A program made the position numbers and the translations under genes. From Anaerolineales bacterium (lineage in GTDB: Bacteria; Chloroflexota; Anaerolineae; Anaerolineales; DRMV01): a stretch of DNA of 19,057 bases. This document shows, piece after piece, positions 5,434-13,417 of the stretch (the stretch's first letter is position 1; each line of letters starts with the position of its first letter). The notes beneath the pieces are model-generated. The model saw only the letters and a list, made by a program, of their open reading frames with translations. It made no database searches and had not been told where the DNA came from. The stretch is from contig WGAK01000149.1 in NCBI GenBank assembly GCA_015494815.1, positions 1-19,057 of the forward strand, read 5' to 3'.

Positions 5434-7365
5434 ATGGCCCAGGAACCCCAAACCCTGCCCCAATATCTGCGTTATCGGGCTCGCCTGGCCCCCGACCGGG
5501 TGGCTATGCGGGAACGCATCTACGGCATCTGGTCGCCTATCACCTGGCGTGAATTGTACGATTATGTCAAGCACTTCGCGCTGGGGCTGCATGTGCTGGG
5601 GCTTAAGCCCGAGGACACCGTGGCCATCATCGGCGACAACCGGCCCGAATGGGTCATCGCGGAACTTGCGGCTCAGTCCATGGGCGCCAAGTCGGTGGGC
5701 ATTTACCAGGACTCGGTGGTCGCCGAGGTGCAAGACATCGTGCTGCGCTCCCGGGCTTCGTTCGTGGTGGCCGAAGACCAGGAGCAGGTGGACAAACTCA
5801 TCGAAATGTGGCCCCACATCCGGCAGCAGGTCCACAAGGTCATCTATTACGACCCCAAGGGCCTGCGCAACTACTCCGAAGATTATTTGCTGTACTTCCC
5901 CGAAGTGCTGGAACTGGGGCGCAAATTCGAGGCCGAGCACCCCGGCTTTTACGAAGACAAGGTGGAGCAAGGCCGCGCCACGGATTTGGCCATCCTTTCG
6001 ACCACTTCGGGCACCACGGCCCGGCCCAAACTGGCCATGTTGACCCACAACAACCTGCTGAGCATGGCCCGCAACCTCATGGCCGTGGACCCCTTGGAGC
6101 CTGACGACGAGTATGTCTCGTTTCTGCCGCTGGCCTGGATTGGTGAGCAGATGATGTGCGTGGCCGCGGGGCTGTACATCGGCTTCAAAATCAACTTCCC
6201 CGAAGCGCCCGAGACCGTGCAGCACGACATTCGCGAGATTGGCCCCCAGGTCATGTTCAGCCCACCCCGCATCTGGGAGAACATGGTCAGCCAGGTGCAG
6301 GTCAAAATCGAAGACACCACCCGCCTCAAGCGTTGGTTCTACAATTGGGCCATGCCCATCGGCTACGCGATGGCCGATGCGCGCTTCCGCAAAGAAGAGC
6401 CCTCGTTGGGGCTGCGCCTCAAGTACTTCCTGGCCCGCTGGACCGTGTTCGAGCCCATCAAGGACCAGTTGGGCCTGCGTCACCTCAAGCGGGCTTATAC
6501 GGGCGGCGCGGCTTTGGGACCCGATGTCTTCCGCTTCTTCCATGCTTTGGGCGTCAATCTGAAGCAAATCTACGGCCAGACCGAAATCAGCGGCATCGCG
6601 GTGGTGCACCGAGATGGCGACATCAAGTTCCAGACCGTGGGCCTGCCCATCCCCGAAACCGAGGTGAAGATTGACGAAGAGACGGGCGAGATTCTCATGC
6701 GCTCGCCCGCGGTCATGGTGGGGTATTTCGGCGACGAGGAAGCCACCCGCAAGACCATTGACGAGGAAGGCTGGCTGCATTCGGGCGACGCGGGCTACCT
6801 GGACGAGGACGGGCATCTCATTGTGATTGACCGGGCCAAGGATGTGATGACCCTGGCCGACGGCACCAAGTTCAGCCCGCAGTTCATCGAGAACAAACTC
6901 AAGTTCAGCCCCTACATCAAAGAGGCCGTGGTCTTCGGCGGGCAATGGCCGTATGTCACCGCATTCATCAACATCGACTTCGCCAATGTGGGCAAGTGGG
7001 CCGAGAATCGCCTCATCCCCTACACCACCTATACGGACCTGGCCCAGAAGCCCGAGGTCTACGCGTTGATTCGCGACTATGTGACGCGGGCTAACCAGGA
7101 CCTGCCCCCCGCGGCCCGCATTCGGCGCTTCTTGCTGCTGCACAAGGAATTGGACGCGGACGACGCGGAACTGACCCGCACCCGCAAGGTGCGACGGCGC
7201 CTCATCGCCCAGCGTTATCAGGACCTCATCGACGCGCTCTATGGCGACCAGGATACGGTAGCCGTGGAGACCACCATCACTTACCAGGACGGCTCCACGG
7301 CCACCATTCGCACCCAGTTGCGCATCGAACGCCTGGAAGACGAACCGGCCCCCTCGGCCGCCTGA
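5434..7365 (+). CDS. AMP-forming long-chain-type acyl-CoA ligase
   Basis: This 643-residue adenylate-forming enzyme is predicted to activate a carboxylic acid to its CoA thioester through an acyl-adenylate, in the cytoplasm. Motifs in order: P-loop TTSGTTARPKLAMLTH (190-205), in which two usual glycines are Ala196 and Leu200; A5 YGQTE (380-384); A7 SGD (450-452); A8 hinge region DRAKD (466-470); and the C-terminal catalytic lysine region LTRTRKVRRR (580-589, likely Lys585). Length and the block after A8 (LADGTKFSPQFIENKLKFSP) match the FadD15/FAA1-like long-chain group. The C-terminal tail from about 608 is not conserved. The start is preceded by GGGAGG. Sitting between livG and livH, it suggests the imported ligand is an acid that is CoA-activated on entry. 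The true substrate (fatty, aromatic or branched acid) cannot be read. Confidence 0.88.
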   Translation: MAQEPQTLPQYLRYRARLAPDRVAMRERIYGIWSPITWRELYDYVKHFALGLHVLGLKPEDTVAIIGDNRPEWVIAELAAQSMGAKSVGIYQDSVVAEVQDIVLRSRASFVVAEDQEQVDKLIEMWPHIRQQVHKVIYYDPKGLRNYSEDYLLYFPEVLELGRKFEAEHPGFYEDKVEQGRATDLAILSTTSGTTARPKLAMLTHNNLLSMARNLMAVDPLEPDDEYVSFLPLAWIGEQMMCVAAGLYIGFKINFPEAPETVQHDIREIGPQVMFSPPRIWENMVSQVQVKIEDTTRLKRWFYNWAMPIGYAMADARFRKEEPSLGLRLKYFLARWTVFEPIKDQLGLRHLKRAYTGGAALGPDVFRFFHALGVNLKQIYGQTEISGIAVVHRDGDIKFQTVGLPIPETEVKIDEETGEILMRSPAVMVGYFGDEEATRKTIDEEGWLHSGDAGYLDEDGHLIVIDRAKDVMTLADGTKFSPQFIENKLKFSPYIKEAVVFGGQWPYVTAFINIDFANVGKWAENRLIPYTTYTDLAQKPEVYALIRDYVTRANQDLPPAARIRRFLLLHKELDADDAELTRTRKVRRRLIAQRYQDLIDALYGDQDTVAVETTITYQDGSTATIRTQLRIERLEDEPAPSAA

Positions 7366-7405
7366 GCACGCCATCACGGCAGCATCCCTTCTCCGAGGCG
7401 CAGGT

Positions 7406-8278
7406 ATGGACACTTTCATCCAACTCACCCTCACCGGCCTGACCAACGGCATGATTTTGGCCCTGGCCGCGTTGGGCTTCGTGCTCATCTACAAGGCCAG
7501 CGATGTCATCAACTTCGCCCAGGGCGAGTTTCTGATGATTGGCGCGTACATGCTCTACGCGGCCATCGTGCAAATCGGCCTGCCCTGGACCGTGGGACTG
7601 GCGGTCACGCTGCTGGGCGCGGTGGTGCTGGGCGTCTTGGTCGAGCGGCTGGTACTGCGGCCCCTCATCGGCGAGCCCATCATCTCGGTCATCATGGCCA
7701 CCATCGGCCTGAGCAGCCTGCTGCAGGCCCTGGTGCGCATGGTGTGGGGCAGCCAGCCCAAGGCCTTCCCCGCGTTCATCCCCAGCACGCCGGTGAATAT
7801 CCTGGGCGCCACGGTGGGCGCGGACCGGCTGTGGGCCATCGCGGTCGCGGTGGTGATGATGCTGCTCTTCGCGTTCTTCTTCCAACGCTCGCGTGAGGGC
7901 ATTGCCATGCGCGCGGTGGCCGACGACCAGCAGGCCGCGATGAGCATGGGCATCAGCGTGAAGAAGGTCTTTGCCTGGGCCTGGTCCATCGCGGCCATGA
8001 CCGCGGCCATTGCCGGCGCGCTGGTGGCCAACATCATCGGCGTGGGCCCGCATCTGAGCCACTTCGGTCTGCGGGTGTTCCCGGTGGTCATCTTGGGCGG
8101 GCTGGACTCCATCCCTGGGGCCATCATCGGCGGCATCATCATCGGCCTGCTGGAATCGTATGCCGGCGGCTACATCGGCGGCGGCGTCAACCAGGTGGTC
8201 TCCTTCATCGTGCTGGTCGTCATCCTCATGGTGCGGCCTTATGGCCTGTTTGGGCAGGAAATCATCGAGCGGGTGTGA
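7406..8278 (+). CDS. livH: Liv-type ABC permease (LivH-like)
   Basis: This 290-residue polytopic membrane protein is one of the two permeases of the HAAT importer. The family hallmarks are GLTNGMILALAALGFVLIYK near the N-terminus, NFAQGEFLMIGAY (about 35-47), the cytoplasmic EAA-like loop REGIAMRAVADDQQAAMSMGI (between about 163 and 193), and the C-terminal ILGGLDSIPGAIIGGIIIGLLE segment. About eight hydrophobic segments are visible, as expected. The ATG at 7406 is 40 bases after the ligase stop, with GAGG/AGG-like bases just upstream. It would pair with LivM and receive ligand from the downstream lipoprotein. No truncation or missing segment is seen. Confidence 0.93.
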   Translation: MDTFIQLTLTGLTNGMILALAALGFVLIYKASDVINFAQGEFLMIGAYMLYAAIVQIGLPWTVGLAVTLLGAVVLGVLVERLVLRPLIGEPIISVIMATIGLSSLLQALVRMVWGSQPKAFPAFIPSTPVNILGATVGADRLWAIAVAVVMMLLFAFFFQRSREGIAMRAVADDQQAAMSMGISVKKVFAWAWSIAAMTAAIAGALVANIIGVGPHLSHFGLRVFPVVILGGLDSIPGAIIGGIIIGLLESYAGGYIGGGVNQVVSFIVLVVILMVRPYGLFGQEIIERV

Positions 8279-8299
8279 CCCGTGTGAAGGGGCGCGCGC

Positions 8300-8320
8300 G
8301 GCCCGCTGATGCCGCGGGCC
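8300..8320 (+). other. intergenic hairpin between livH and livM
   Basis: GGCCCGC (8300-8306) and GCGGGCC (8314-8320) are exact reverse complements around a 7-base loop. It lies 21 bases after the livH stop and about 40 bases before livM and lacks a T-run, so it is more likely an mRNA stability or processing element than a terminator. Confidence 0.35.
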
Positions 8321-8360
8321 TCCCTCCCTTCCCCCACCCTCTTACGCTTCGAGGTGCTGC

Positions 8361-9410
8361 ATGATTTCGGGTACTTTCCACACTTCGTACCGTTCCGACA
8401 TGGCCCTGCGGCGCACCTGGTTGGAGCGCCTGCGCCTGGGGCTGTTCATCGCCTTCGTCCTGGCCTTCCCCTTCCTGGTCGGGAAGAAGCCGTACCCGAT
8501 TTTTCTGATGAACCAAATCGGCATCGCGACCATCGGCGCGATTGGGCTCAACATTCTGGTGGGGTATACGGGACAAATCAGTTTGGGCCAGGGTGCGTTC
8601 ATGGCCGTGGGCGCGTACACGGCCGGCATCCTCACCGCCCGCTTCGGTGTGCCCTGGTGGCTCACCATCCCCATTGCCGCGCTGGTGACCGCGGCCATTG
8701 GCGCGGTGTTCGGCATTCCTTCGCTGCGGCTCAAGGGGCTGTATCTGGCCATTGCCACCCTGGCCGCGCAGGAAATCATCATCTGGGTGGTCACCCACTG
8801 GGAGGCCGTGACCGGCGGCGTGGACGCGCTGGTGGTGCCGCCGCCCATGCTGGGCTCGCTGCGCATGAACACCGACTTTCGCTTCTACTGGATTATCTGG
8901 GCCCTGGCCGGGGTGACCGCGTTGCTCACGGCCAATCTGTTCCGCACCCGCTACGGCCGGGCCTTCATCGCCATCCGCGACCAGGACATCGCGGCCGAGG
9001 TCATGGGCGTCAATGTGTTCGCCTACAAGTTGCTGGCCTTCGCGGTGTCGTCTTTCTTCGTGGGCGTCACGGGCGCACTCATCGCCCACTATCGGGGCAT
9101 CGTCACCTGGGAGCGGTTCACCATTGATGTGTCGGTGCTCTACCTGGCCATGATTATCATCGGCGGCCTGGGCTCCATTTCGGGGTCGTTGTTCGGCGCG
9201 GCCTTCATGACCTTGCTGCCGGCCCTCTTGACCAACCTGGGGCGCTCGCTGCGCGGGGTGTTCCCGGCCATGGACGAGTTCATCCCTTATCTGCAGCAGG
9301 CGTCCTTCGGCCTGGTCATCATCTTGTTCCTCATTCTGGAGCCCGAGGGGCTGAAGAAGATTTGGGACGATATCAAGAATTACTTCGCGCTGTGGCCGTT
9401 TAGTTATTAG
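8361..9410 (+). CDS. livM: Liv-type ABC permease (LivM-like)
   Basis: This 349-residue second permease of the HAAT importer carries the LivM hallmarks: NQIGIATIGAIGLNILVGYTGQ followed by ISLGQGAFMAVGAYTAGIL, FGIPSLRLKGLYLAIATLA, the cytoplasmic coupling loop RTRYGRAFIAIRDQDIAAEVMG, and IIIGGLGSISGSLFGAAF before the last helices. It is hydrophobic throughout with about nine or ten membrane segments. The chosen ATG at 8361 is preceded by GAGGTG. Residues 1-20 (MISGTFHTSYRSDMALRRTW) form a polar N-terminal extension, and the Met at residue 14 is an alternative start. It follows livH by 82 bases and precedes the binding-protein gene by 39 bases. Confidence 0.93.
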   Translation: MISGTFHTSYRSDMALRRTWLERLRLGLFIAFVLAFPFLVGKKPYPIFLMNQIGIATIGAIGLNILVGYTGQISLGQGAFMAVGAYTAGILTARFGVPWWLTIPIAALVTAAIGAVFGIPSLRLKGLYLAIATLAAQEIIIWVVTHWEAVTGGVDALVVPPPMLGSLRMNTDFRFYWIIWALAGVTALLTANLFRTRYGRAFIAIRDQDIAAEVMGVNVFAYKLLAFAVSSFFVGVTGALIAHYRGIVTWERFTIDVSVLYLAMIIIGGLGSISGSLFGAAFMTLLPALLTNLGRSLRGVFPAMDEFIPYLQQASFGLVIILFLILEPEGLKKIWDDIKNYFALWPFSY

Positions 9411-9449
9411 CCGGTGTTCGCCCTATTCAAACCTTTCGGGAGGTGCTGT

Positions 9450-10640
9450 ATGTCTCGCTCTGCCAAGTTGTTGCTCGCCTTGCTGTTGATTTTGGCCCTG
9501 GGTGGGCTGGCCGCTTGCGGTGGCGGCGCAGGCGGCGGTGAAGAGGCCGCGCCCATCAAAGTAGGGGCCATCTTCGACCTGACGGGACCCACCTCGGATG
9601 TGGGCGCGCCCTATGCCGAGGGCATCAAGGGCTATGTGGCCTGGTTGAACGAAAACGGCGGCATTGACGGCCATCAAATCGAGTTGATTTCGGCCGACTA
9701 CGCCTACAAAGTGGACCAGGCCGAGCAACTGTACTCCCAGTTCGTGGGCGAAGGCGTGGTGGCCTTCCAGGGGTGGGGCACCGGCGATACCGAGGCCCTG
9801 CGCTCCCGCATCGCCGCGGATCAGATTCCCTTCATGAGCGCATCCTACTCGGCCAACCTGGTGGACCCCAAAGAAGCGCCCTACAACTTCGTCATCGGCA
9901 CCACCTATTCGGACCAGGCCATCATCGCCATCAAGTGGGCCATGGACGACTGGGCCGCGGCCGGTAACGAGGGCAAGCCCAAGGTCGCGCTGGTGCACCA
10001 CGACAGCCCCTTCGGCCAGTCGCCGGTGGAAGACGCCAAGGCCTTCGCGGAGGCCAACGGCGTGGAGTTCATCAGCATGGCCATGCCCAAGGGCGCTACG
10101 GACTATGTGGCCGAATTGACCCGCATCCAGGAATTTGGCGCCAACTACATCATCATCCACACCGTCTCCAGCCCCGCCGCGGTGTTCGTCAAGGACGCCA
10201 AGGCCCAGGGTGTGGACGCCAAAATCATCAACCTGAACTGGTGCTCCGACGAGTTCTTCATCGAACTGGCCGGCGATGCGGCCGAGGGCGTGTATGGCGT
10301 GCAGCCCTTCACCCCGCCCAGCGTGCCCGTGGACGGCCACAAGACGCCCACCGAGTGGGCCAAAGCCAATGGTAAGGACGTGGATGTGCACTTCATCCAG
10401 GGTTGGTACACCATGGATGTGATGGCTGCGGGTATCCGCAAGGTCATCGAAGAGGGCAAGGATGTGACCGGCCCCAACATCAAGGCCGCGCTGGAATCCC
10501 TGGCCAACTACGAGACCGGCGGCGTGACCTATCCCATCACCTTCTCCGCGGACAGCCACCGGGGCAACCTGGGCTCGCGGGTCTATCAGGTGAGCGGCGG
10601 TCAGTGGACCCAGGTCACCGACTACATTACCGCGCCGTAA
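9450..10640 (+). CDS. livK: Liv-type substrate-binding lipoprotein
   Basis: This 396-residue extracytoplasmic solute-binding protein (Peripla_BP_6 type) captures the ligand for the permeases. The start at 9450 is preferred over an in-frame ATG at 9414 because GGGAGGTG lies directly before it and a clean signal peptide follows. There are two basic residues, a Leu-rich core (7-17) and lipobox LAAC (20-23), giving a lipid-anchored Cys23. A Gly-rich linker leads to the mature fold, which starts IKVGAIFDLTGPTSDVG, the usual opening of HAAT binding proteins. VALVHHDSPFGQSPVEDAKAF marks the second lobe. It resembles the broad family whose ligands include amino acids, amides and aromatic acids; the ligand cannot be assigned. 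A very strong GC hairpin follows the stop codon and may raise its mRNA level relative to downstream genes. Confidence 0.93.
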   Translation: MSRSAKLLLALLLILALGGLAACGGGAGGGEEAAPIKVGAIFDLTGPTSDVGAPYAEGIKGYVAWLNENGGIDGHQIELISADYAYKVDQAEQLYSQFVGEGVVAFQGWGTGDTEALRSRIAADQIPFMSASYSANLVDPKEAPYNFVIGTTYSDQAIIAIKWAMDDWAAAGNEGKPKVALVHHDSPFGQSPVEDAKAFAEANGVEFISMAMPKGATDYVAELTRIQEFGANYIIIHTVSSPAAVFVKDAKAQGVDAKIINLNWCSDEFFIELAGDAAEGVYGVQPFTPPSVPVDGHKTPTEWAKANGKDVDVHFIQGWYTMDVMAAGIRKVIEEGKDVTGPNIKAALESLANYETGGVTYPITFSADSHRGNLGSRVYQVSGGQWTQVTDYITAP

Positions 10641-10653
10641 CCGCATGAGGAAC

Positions 10654-10680
10654 CGGGGGCCGGGCCCGGCCCGGCCCCCG
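10654..10680 (+). other. strong GC hairpin between livK and livF
   Basis: A perfect 12-bp all-GC stem (10654-10665 with 10669-10680) closes a CCG loop, starting 14 bases after the livK stop codon. No T-run follows. Its position matches the stem-loops often found after binding-protein genes in ABC operons, which protect the upstream mRNA from 3' exonucleases and cause partial read-through. That role is inferred, not shown. Confidence 0.55.
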
Positions 10681-10782
10681 CGCCTTGGGCAGCGCCCGCG
10701 GCAGGAACCCGCGTCGTGCCGCGCGCGTTGCGCAGGGTTGTCGGCCCGGCCGCGGGCCTACCTTCCCCCACGGAGAAAGCCC

Positions 10783-11574
10783 ATGCTCCAGGTCAACAAT
10801 ATCGAGGTCATCTACAACAAGGTCATCTTGGTGCTCAAGGGCCTCTCGCTGGAGGTGCCCCAGGGCAAAATCGTGGCCCTGCTGGGCGCCAACGGCGCGG
10901 GCAAGACCACGACCCTCAAGGCCATCTCAGGCCTGCTCAAGCCCGAGGACGGTGAGGTCACCGACGGCTCCATTGTCTTCGAGGGCCAGGAGATTCACGA
11001 GAAGGACGCGGAAGAAATCGTGCGCCTGGGCATCTTCCAGGTGATGGAAGGCCGACGGGTATTCGAGCACCTGACCGCGGAGGAAAACCTGATGGCCGGC
11101 GCGTACACCCGGCCCGGTCGCGAGTTCCGGGAGGACCTGGAGCGGGTGTACACCTACTTCCCGCGGCTGAAGGAACGGCGGCATCAGCGGGCGGGGTATC
11201 TTTCGGGCGGCGAGCAGCAAATGCTGGCCATCGGACGCGCGCTCATGGCCCGGCCCAAACTCATGCTGCTGGACGAGCCTTCCCTGGGCCTGGCGCCCCT
11301 GCTGGTGCGCGAAATCTTCGGCATCATCCAGCGCATCAACCAGGAGCAAGGCACCACCATCTTGCTGGTGGAGCAGAACGCGAACCTGGCCCTGCAGATT
11401 GCCGATTACGCCTACATCATGGAAAACGGGCGCGTCGTGCTCGACGGCACGCCCGAGGTGCTGCGCGAGAACGCGGATGTGCGCGAGTTCTACCTGGGCC
11501 TGACCGAAGTGGGCCAGCGCAAGTCGTACCGTGAGGTTAAGCACTACAAGCGCCGCAAGCGGTGGCTGAGTTGA
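10783..11574 (+). CDS. livF: Liv/HAAT-type ABC transporter ATPase (LivF-like)
   Basis: This 263-residue second ATPase of the HAAT importer has Walker A GANGAGKT (35-42), Q-loop region IFQVMEGRRVF (84-94; the GRRVF block is typical of LivF), ABC signature LSGGEQQ (140-146) and Walker B MLLDEP (161-166). VEQN (196-199) stands where other ABC ATPases have the H-loop His, a usual LivF feature. The start at 10783 has GGAG just upstream; the open frame reaches back to 10645, through the hairpin, and is not credible as coding there. The C-terminus (about 244-262) is a strongly basic tail with KHYKRRKRW, longer than in classical LivF. I recall similar tails in relatives located beside acyl-CoA ligase genes, but this needs a search. 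It lies 142 bases after livK and 28 before the ligase-like gene. Confidence 0.92.
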   Translation: MLQVNNIEVIYNKVILVLKGLSLEVPQGKIVALLGANGAGKTTTLKAISGLLKPEDGEVTDGSIVFEGQEIHEKDAEEIVRLGIFQVMEGRRVFEHLTAEENLMAGAYTRPGREFREDLERVYTYFPRLKERRHQRAGYLSGGEQQMLAIGRALMARPKLMLLDEPSLGLAPLLVREIFGIIQRINQEQGTTILLVEQNANLALQIADYAYIMENGRVVLDGTPEVLRENADVREFYLGLTEVGQRKSYREVKHYKRRKRWLS

Positions 11575-11602
11575 GCCCCGCCTTCCCGCGCAGGAGACGC
11601 CC

Positions 11603-12793
11603 ATGACCACGCCCGACCTGCCCACCCTCATCCGCCATCTGGCCGAGCGCGCGCCCGGCTTCGCCCGCCGTTTGCAGCAGGCCGGCCTCACCCCCGACGA
11701 CCTCCGCACCGTGGACGACCTGGCCCGCCTGCCCGTGCTGCGCAAGGACGACCTGGCCGAGTTGCAGGCCCAGGACCCACCCTTCGGCGGCCTGCTGGCC
11801 GTGCCCGTGGCCGACCTCAAGCGCGTCTTCCAGTCGCCGGGGCCCATCTATGAGCCCGAGGCCGACCGCCCCGACCCCTGGCGCTGGGCCGAGGCCCTGC
11901 GGGCCGCGGGGTTTGGGCCCGGCGATGTGGTGCTCAACGCGTTCGGCTATCACCTCACCCCCGCGGGGGCCATGTTCGAGGAAGGATTGCGGGCCGTGGG
12001 CTGCGTGGTGCTGCCCGGCGGGGTAGGCAACCTGGAGCAGCAGGTGCAGGCCATGCACGCGCTGGGCGTGACCGGCTATGTGGGCCTGCCCTCGTACCTC
12101 AACGCGTTGCTGGACAAGGCTGCGTCCCTGGGCCTGCCGTTGCAGGTGGAAAAAGCCTTCGTCACCGCGGAGCCCCTGCCGCCCTCACTGCGGCAAGCGT
12201 TGCAGGCCAAGGGCGTGCGGGTGGTGCGTCAGGGCTATGGCACCGCGGAGTGCGGCAATTTGGGCTACGAGTGCGAGGCCGAGGACGGCTGGCATGTGCC
12301 CGACGACGTGCTGGTGCAGATTTGCGACATCAACACCGGCCAGCCCCTGCCGCCGGGCGAAACCGGCGAGGTGGTGGTCACCCTCTTCCACACCGAATAC
12401 GCGTTGGTGCGCTTCGGCACGGGGGACCTTTCTGCACTGAACACCGAGCCGTGCGCGTGCGGGCGCACCAGCCCGCGATTGATGGGCTGGCGGGGCCGGG
12501 TGGGCGCCGCGGTCAAGGTGCGGGGCATGTTCCTGCACCCGCGGCAACTGCAAGACCTGATGCGCCGCTTCCCCGCGGTGCGGGCCTGGCAGGCCGTGGT
12601 CACCCGCCGCGAGCATCGGGACGACCTGACGCTGCGGCTGGTGGTGGACGACGACGCGGACCCCGCCGGGCTGGCCCAGGCCCTTACCCAGGCCGCGCGC
12701 GAGGCCATCAAGTTCCGCGTCGACGCGGTCGAATTCGTGGCCGACCTGCCTCCCGACGCGCCGGCCATTGACGACCAGCGCCGCTGGGAATGA
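11603..12793 (+). CDS. divergent phenylacetate-CoA-ligase-like protein
   Basis: This 396-residue protein is related to phenylacetate-CoA ligase (PaaK, COG1541-type adenylate-forming enzymes). Recognisable parts are PVLRKDDLAELQ (44-55), AAGFGPGDVVLNAFGYHLTPAG (101-122), LPGGVGNLEQQV (137-148), YGTAECG (212-218), GEVVVT (255-260), FGTGDLS (271-277) and the CACGRTSPRL cysteine segment (284-293). Two usual catalytic features are not visible. The serine/threonine/glycine-rich P-loop is replaced by FQSPGPIYEPE (76-86), and the C-terminal lysine region appears as PPDAPAIDDQRRWE (383-396) with no Lys. PaaK enzymes are about 430 residues, so it is slightly short. It follows livF by 28 bases with a good AGGAG and closes the transporter operon. 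It may bind or activate an aromatic or other acid by altered chemistry, or be non-catalytic. Confidence 0.72.
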   Translation: MTTPDLPTLIRHLAERAPGFARRLQQAGLTPDDLRTVDDLARLPVLRKDDLAELQAQDPPFGGLLAVPVADLKRVFQSPGPIYEPEADRPDPWRWAEALRAAGFGPGDVVLNAFGYHLTPAGAMFEEGLRAVGCVVLPGGVGNLEQQVQAMHALGVTGYVGLPSYLNALLDKAASLGLPLQVEKAFVTAEPLPPSLRQALQAKGVRVVRQGYGTAECGNLGYECEAEDGWHVPDDVLVQICDINTGQPLPPGETGEVVVTLFHTEYALVRFGTGDLSALNTEPCACGRTSPRLMGWRGRVGAAVKVRGMFLHPRQLQDLMRRFPAVRAWQAVVTRREHRDDLTLRLVVDDDADPAGLAQALTQAAREAIKFRVDAVEFVADLPPDAPAIDDQRRWE

Positions 12794-12872
12794 CCCCGAC
12801 CGGGCAGCGCAGCGGGCGTCCGGCTGCATGCCCTCCGACGCCGTCCCCGCTCGCCCCCGCGGGCCGGGCGTC

Positions 12873-12902
12873 TTGCCTCGCGCCCCGGTTTCGCGGTATA
12901 CT
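12873..12902 (+). promoter_or_regulatory. probable promoter of osmC-trx
   Basis: A -35-like TTGCCT (12873-12878), an 18-base spacer and a strong -10 TATACT (12897-12902) lie in the 151-base gap after the ligase-like gene, 42 bases before the osmC-like start codon. This suggests the redox genes are transcribed separately from the transporter operon. Confidence 0.55.
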
Positions 12903-12944
12903 CCATGCCCGGTGCCCCACGATTTTCCCTCAGGAGCAACGCGC

Positions 12945-13409
12945 ATGGCCCCAAACGAAACCGTCCTGGATGTACGCTGGCGTGGCGACCTGGCCTTCGA
13001 GGCGTCCAACGCGCGTGGCGGGCGCATCCTCATGGGTCAGGTGGGCGACGAGGCCGGGCTGGGCGCGATGGAAACGCTGCTGGCCTCGGTCGCCGGTTGC
13101 AGCGGCTATGATGTGGTGTTCATCTTGCGCAAGAAGCGCAAGCCCGTCACCGATGTGCGCATCCAAATCCGCGGACAACGCCGCAACCAGCATCCCAAGG
13201 TATACGAGCGCGTCCACATCGTGTATCATGTGTATGGCGACCGGTTGACGCCCAAGGATGTGGAGCAGGCCATTCGGCTGTCGCTGGACAAGTATTGTTC
13301 GGCCAGCGCCACGCTGGCGGCGTGGGCGCGTATCACCTTCGAGTATCACCTGCATCCCGCTGCCGAGGCCCCGGCCGACGCACCGGGCCGAGCATCTTCT
13401 GCCGCATAG
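12945..13409 (+). CDS. OsmC-family protein
   Basis: This 154-residue OsmC/Ohr-superfamily protein has the two conserved cysteines of the family in context: VAGCSGYDVVFILRKKR (Cys52) and LDKYCSASATL (Cys118). These thiols reduce organic hydroperoxides in characterised members, in the cytoplasm, often with reductant supplied by a dithiol partner. The arrangement, with Cys52 at a helix start and KYC near the C-terminus, is closer to the YhfA/OsmC-like group than to classical Ohr, so the substrate is uncertain. The start at 12945 was chosen for its AGGAG with a 9-base gap; longer frames overlap the ligase-like gene. The Ala/Pro-rich tail from about 138 is probably disordered. A thioredoxin gene starts only 8 bases downstream, which supports a thiol-redox role. 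Confidence 0.87.
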   Translation: MAPNETVLDVRWRGDLAFEASNARGGRILMGQVGDEAGLGAMETLLASVAGCSGYDVVFILRKKRKPVTDVRIQIRGQRRNQHPKVYERVHIVYHVYGDRLTPKDVEQAIRLSLDKYCSASATLAAWARITFEYHLHPAAEAPADAPGRASSAA

Positions 13410-13417
13410 GAGGCTGT

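Noticed and set aside
4588..7488. 966-codon open frame on the minus strand opposite livG, the ligase gene and livH
   Set aside because: It is a shadow of three well-supported plus-strand genes, caused by GC-rich third positions. Its translation is low-complexity (His/Gly/Val-rich) and matches no family.
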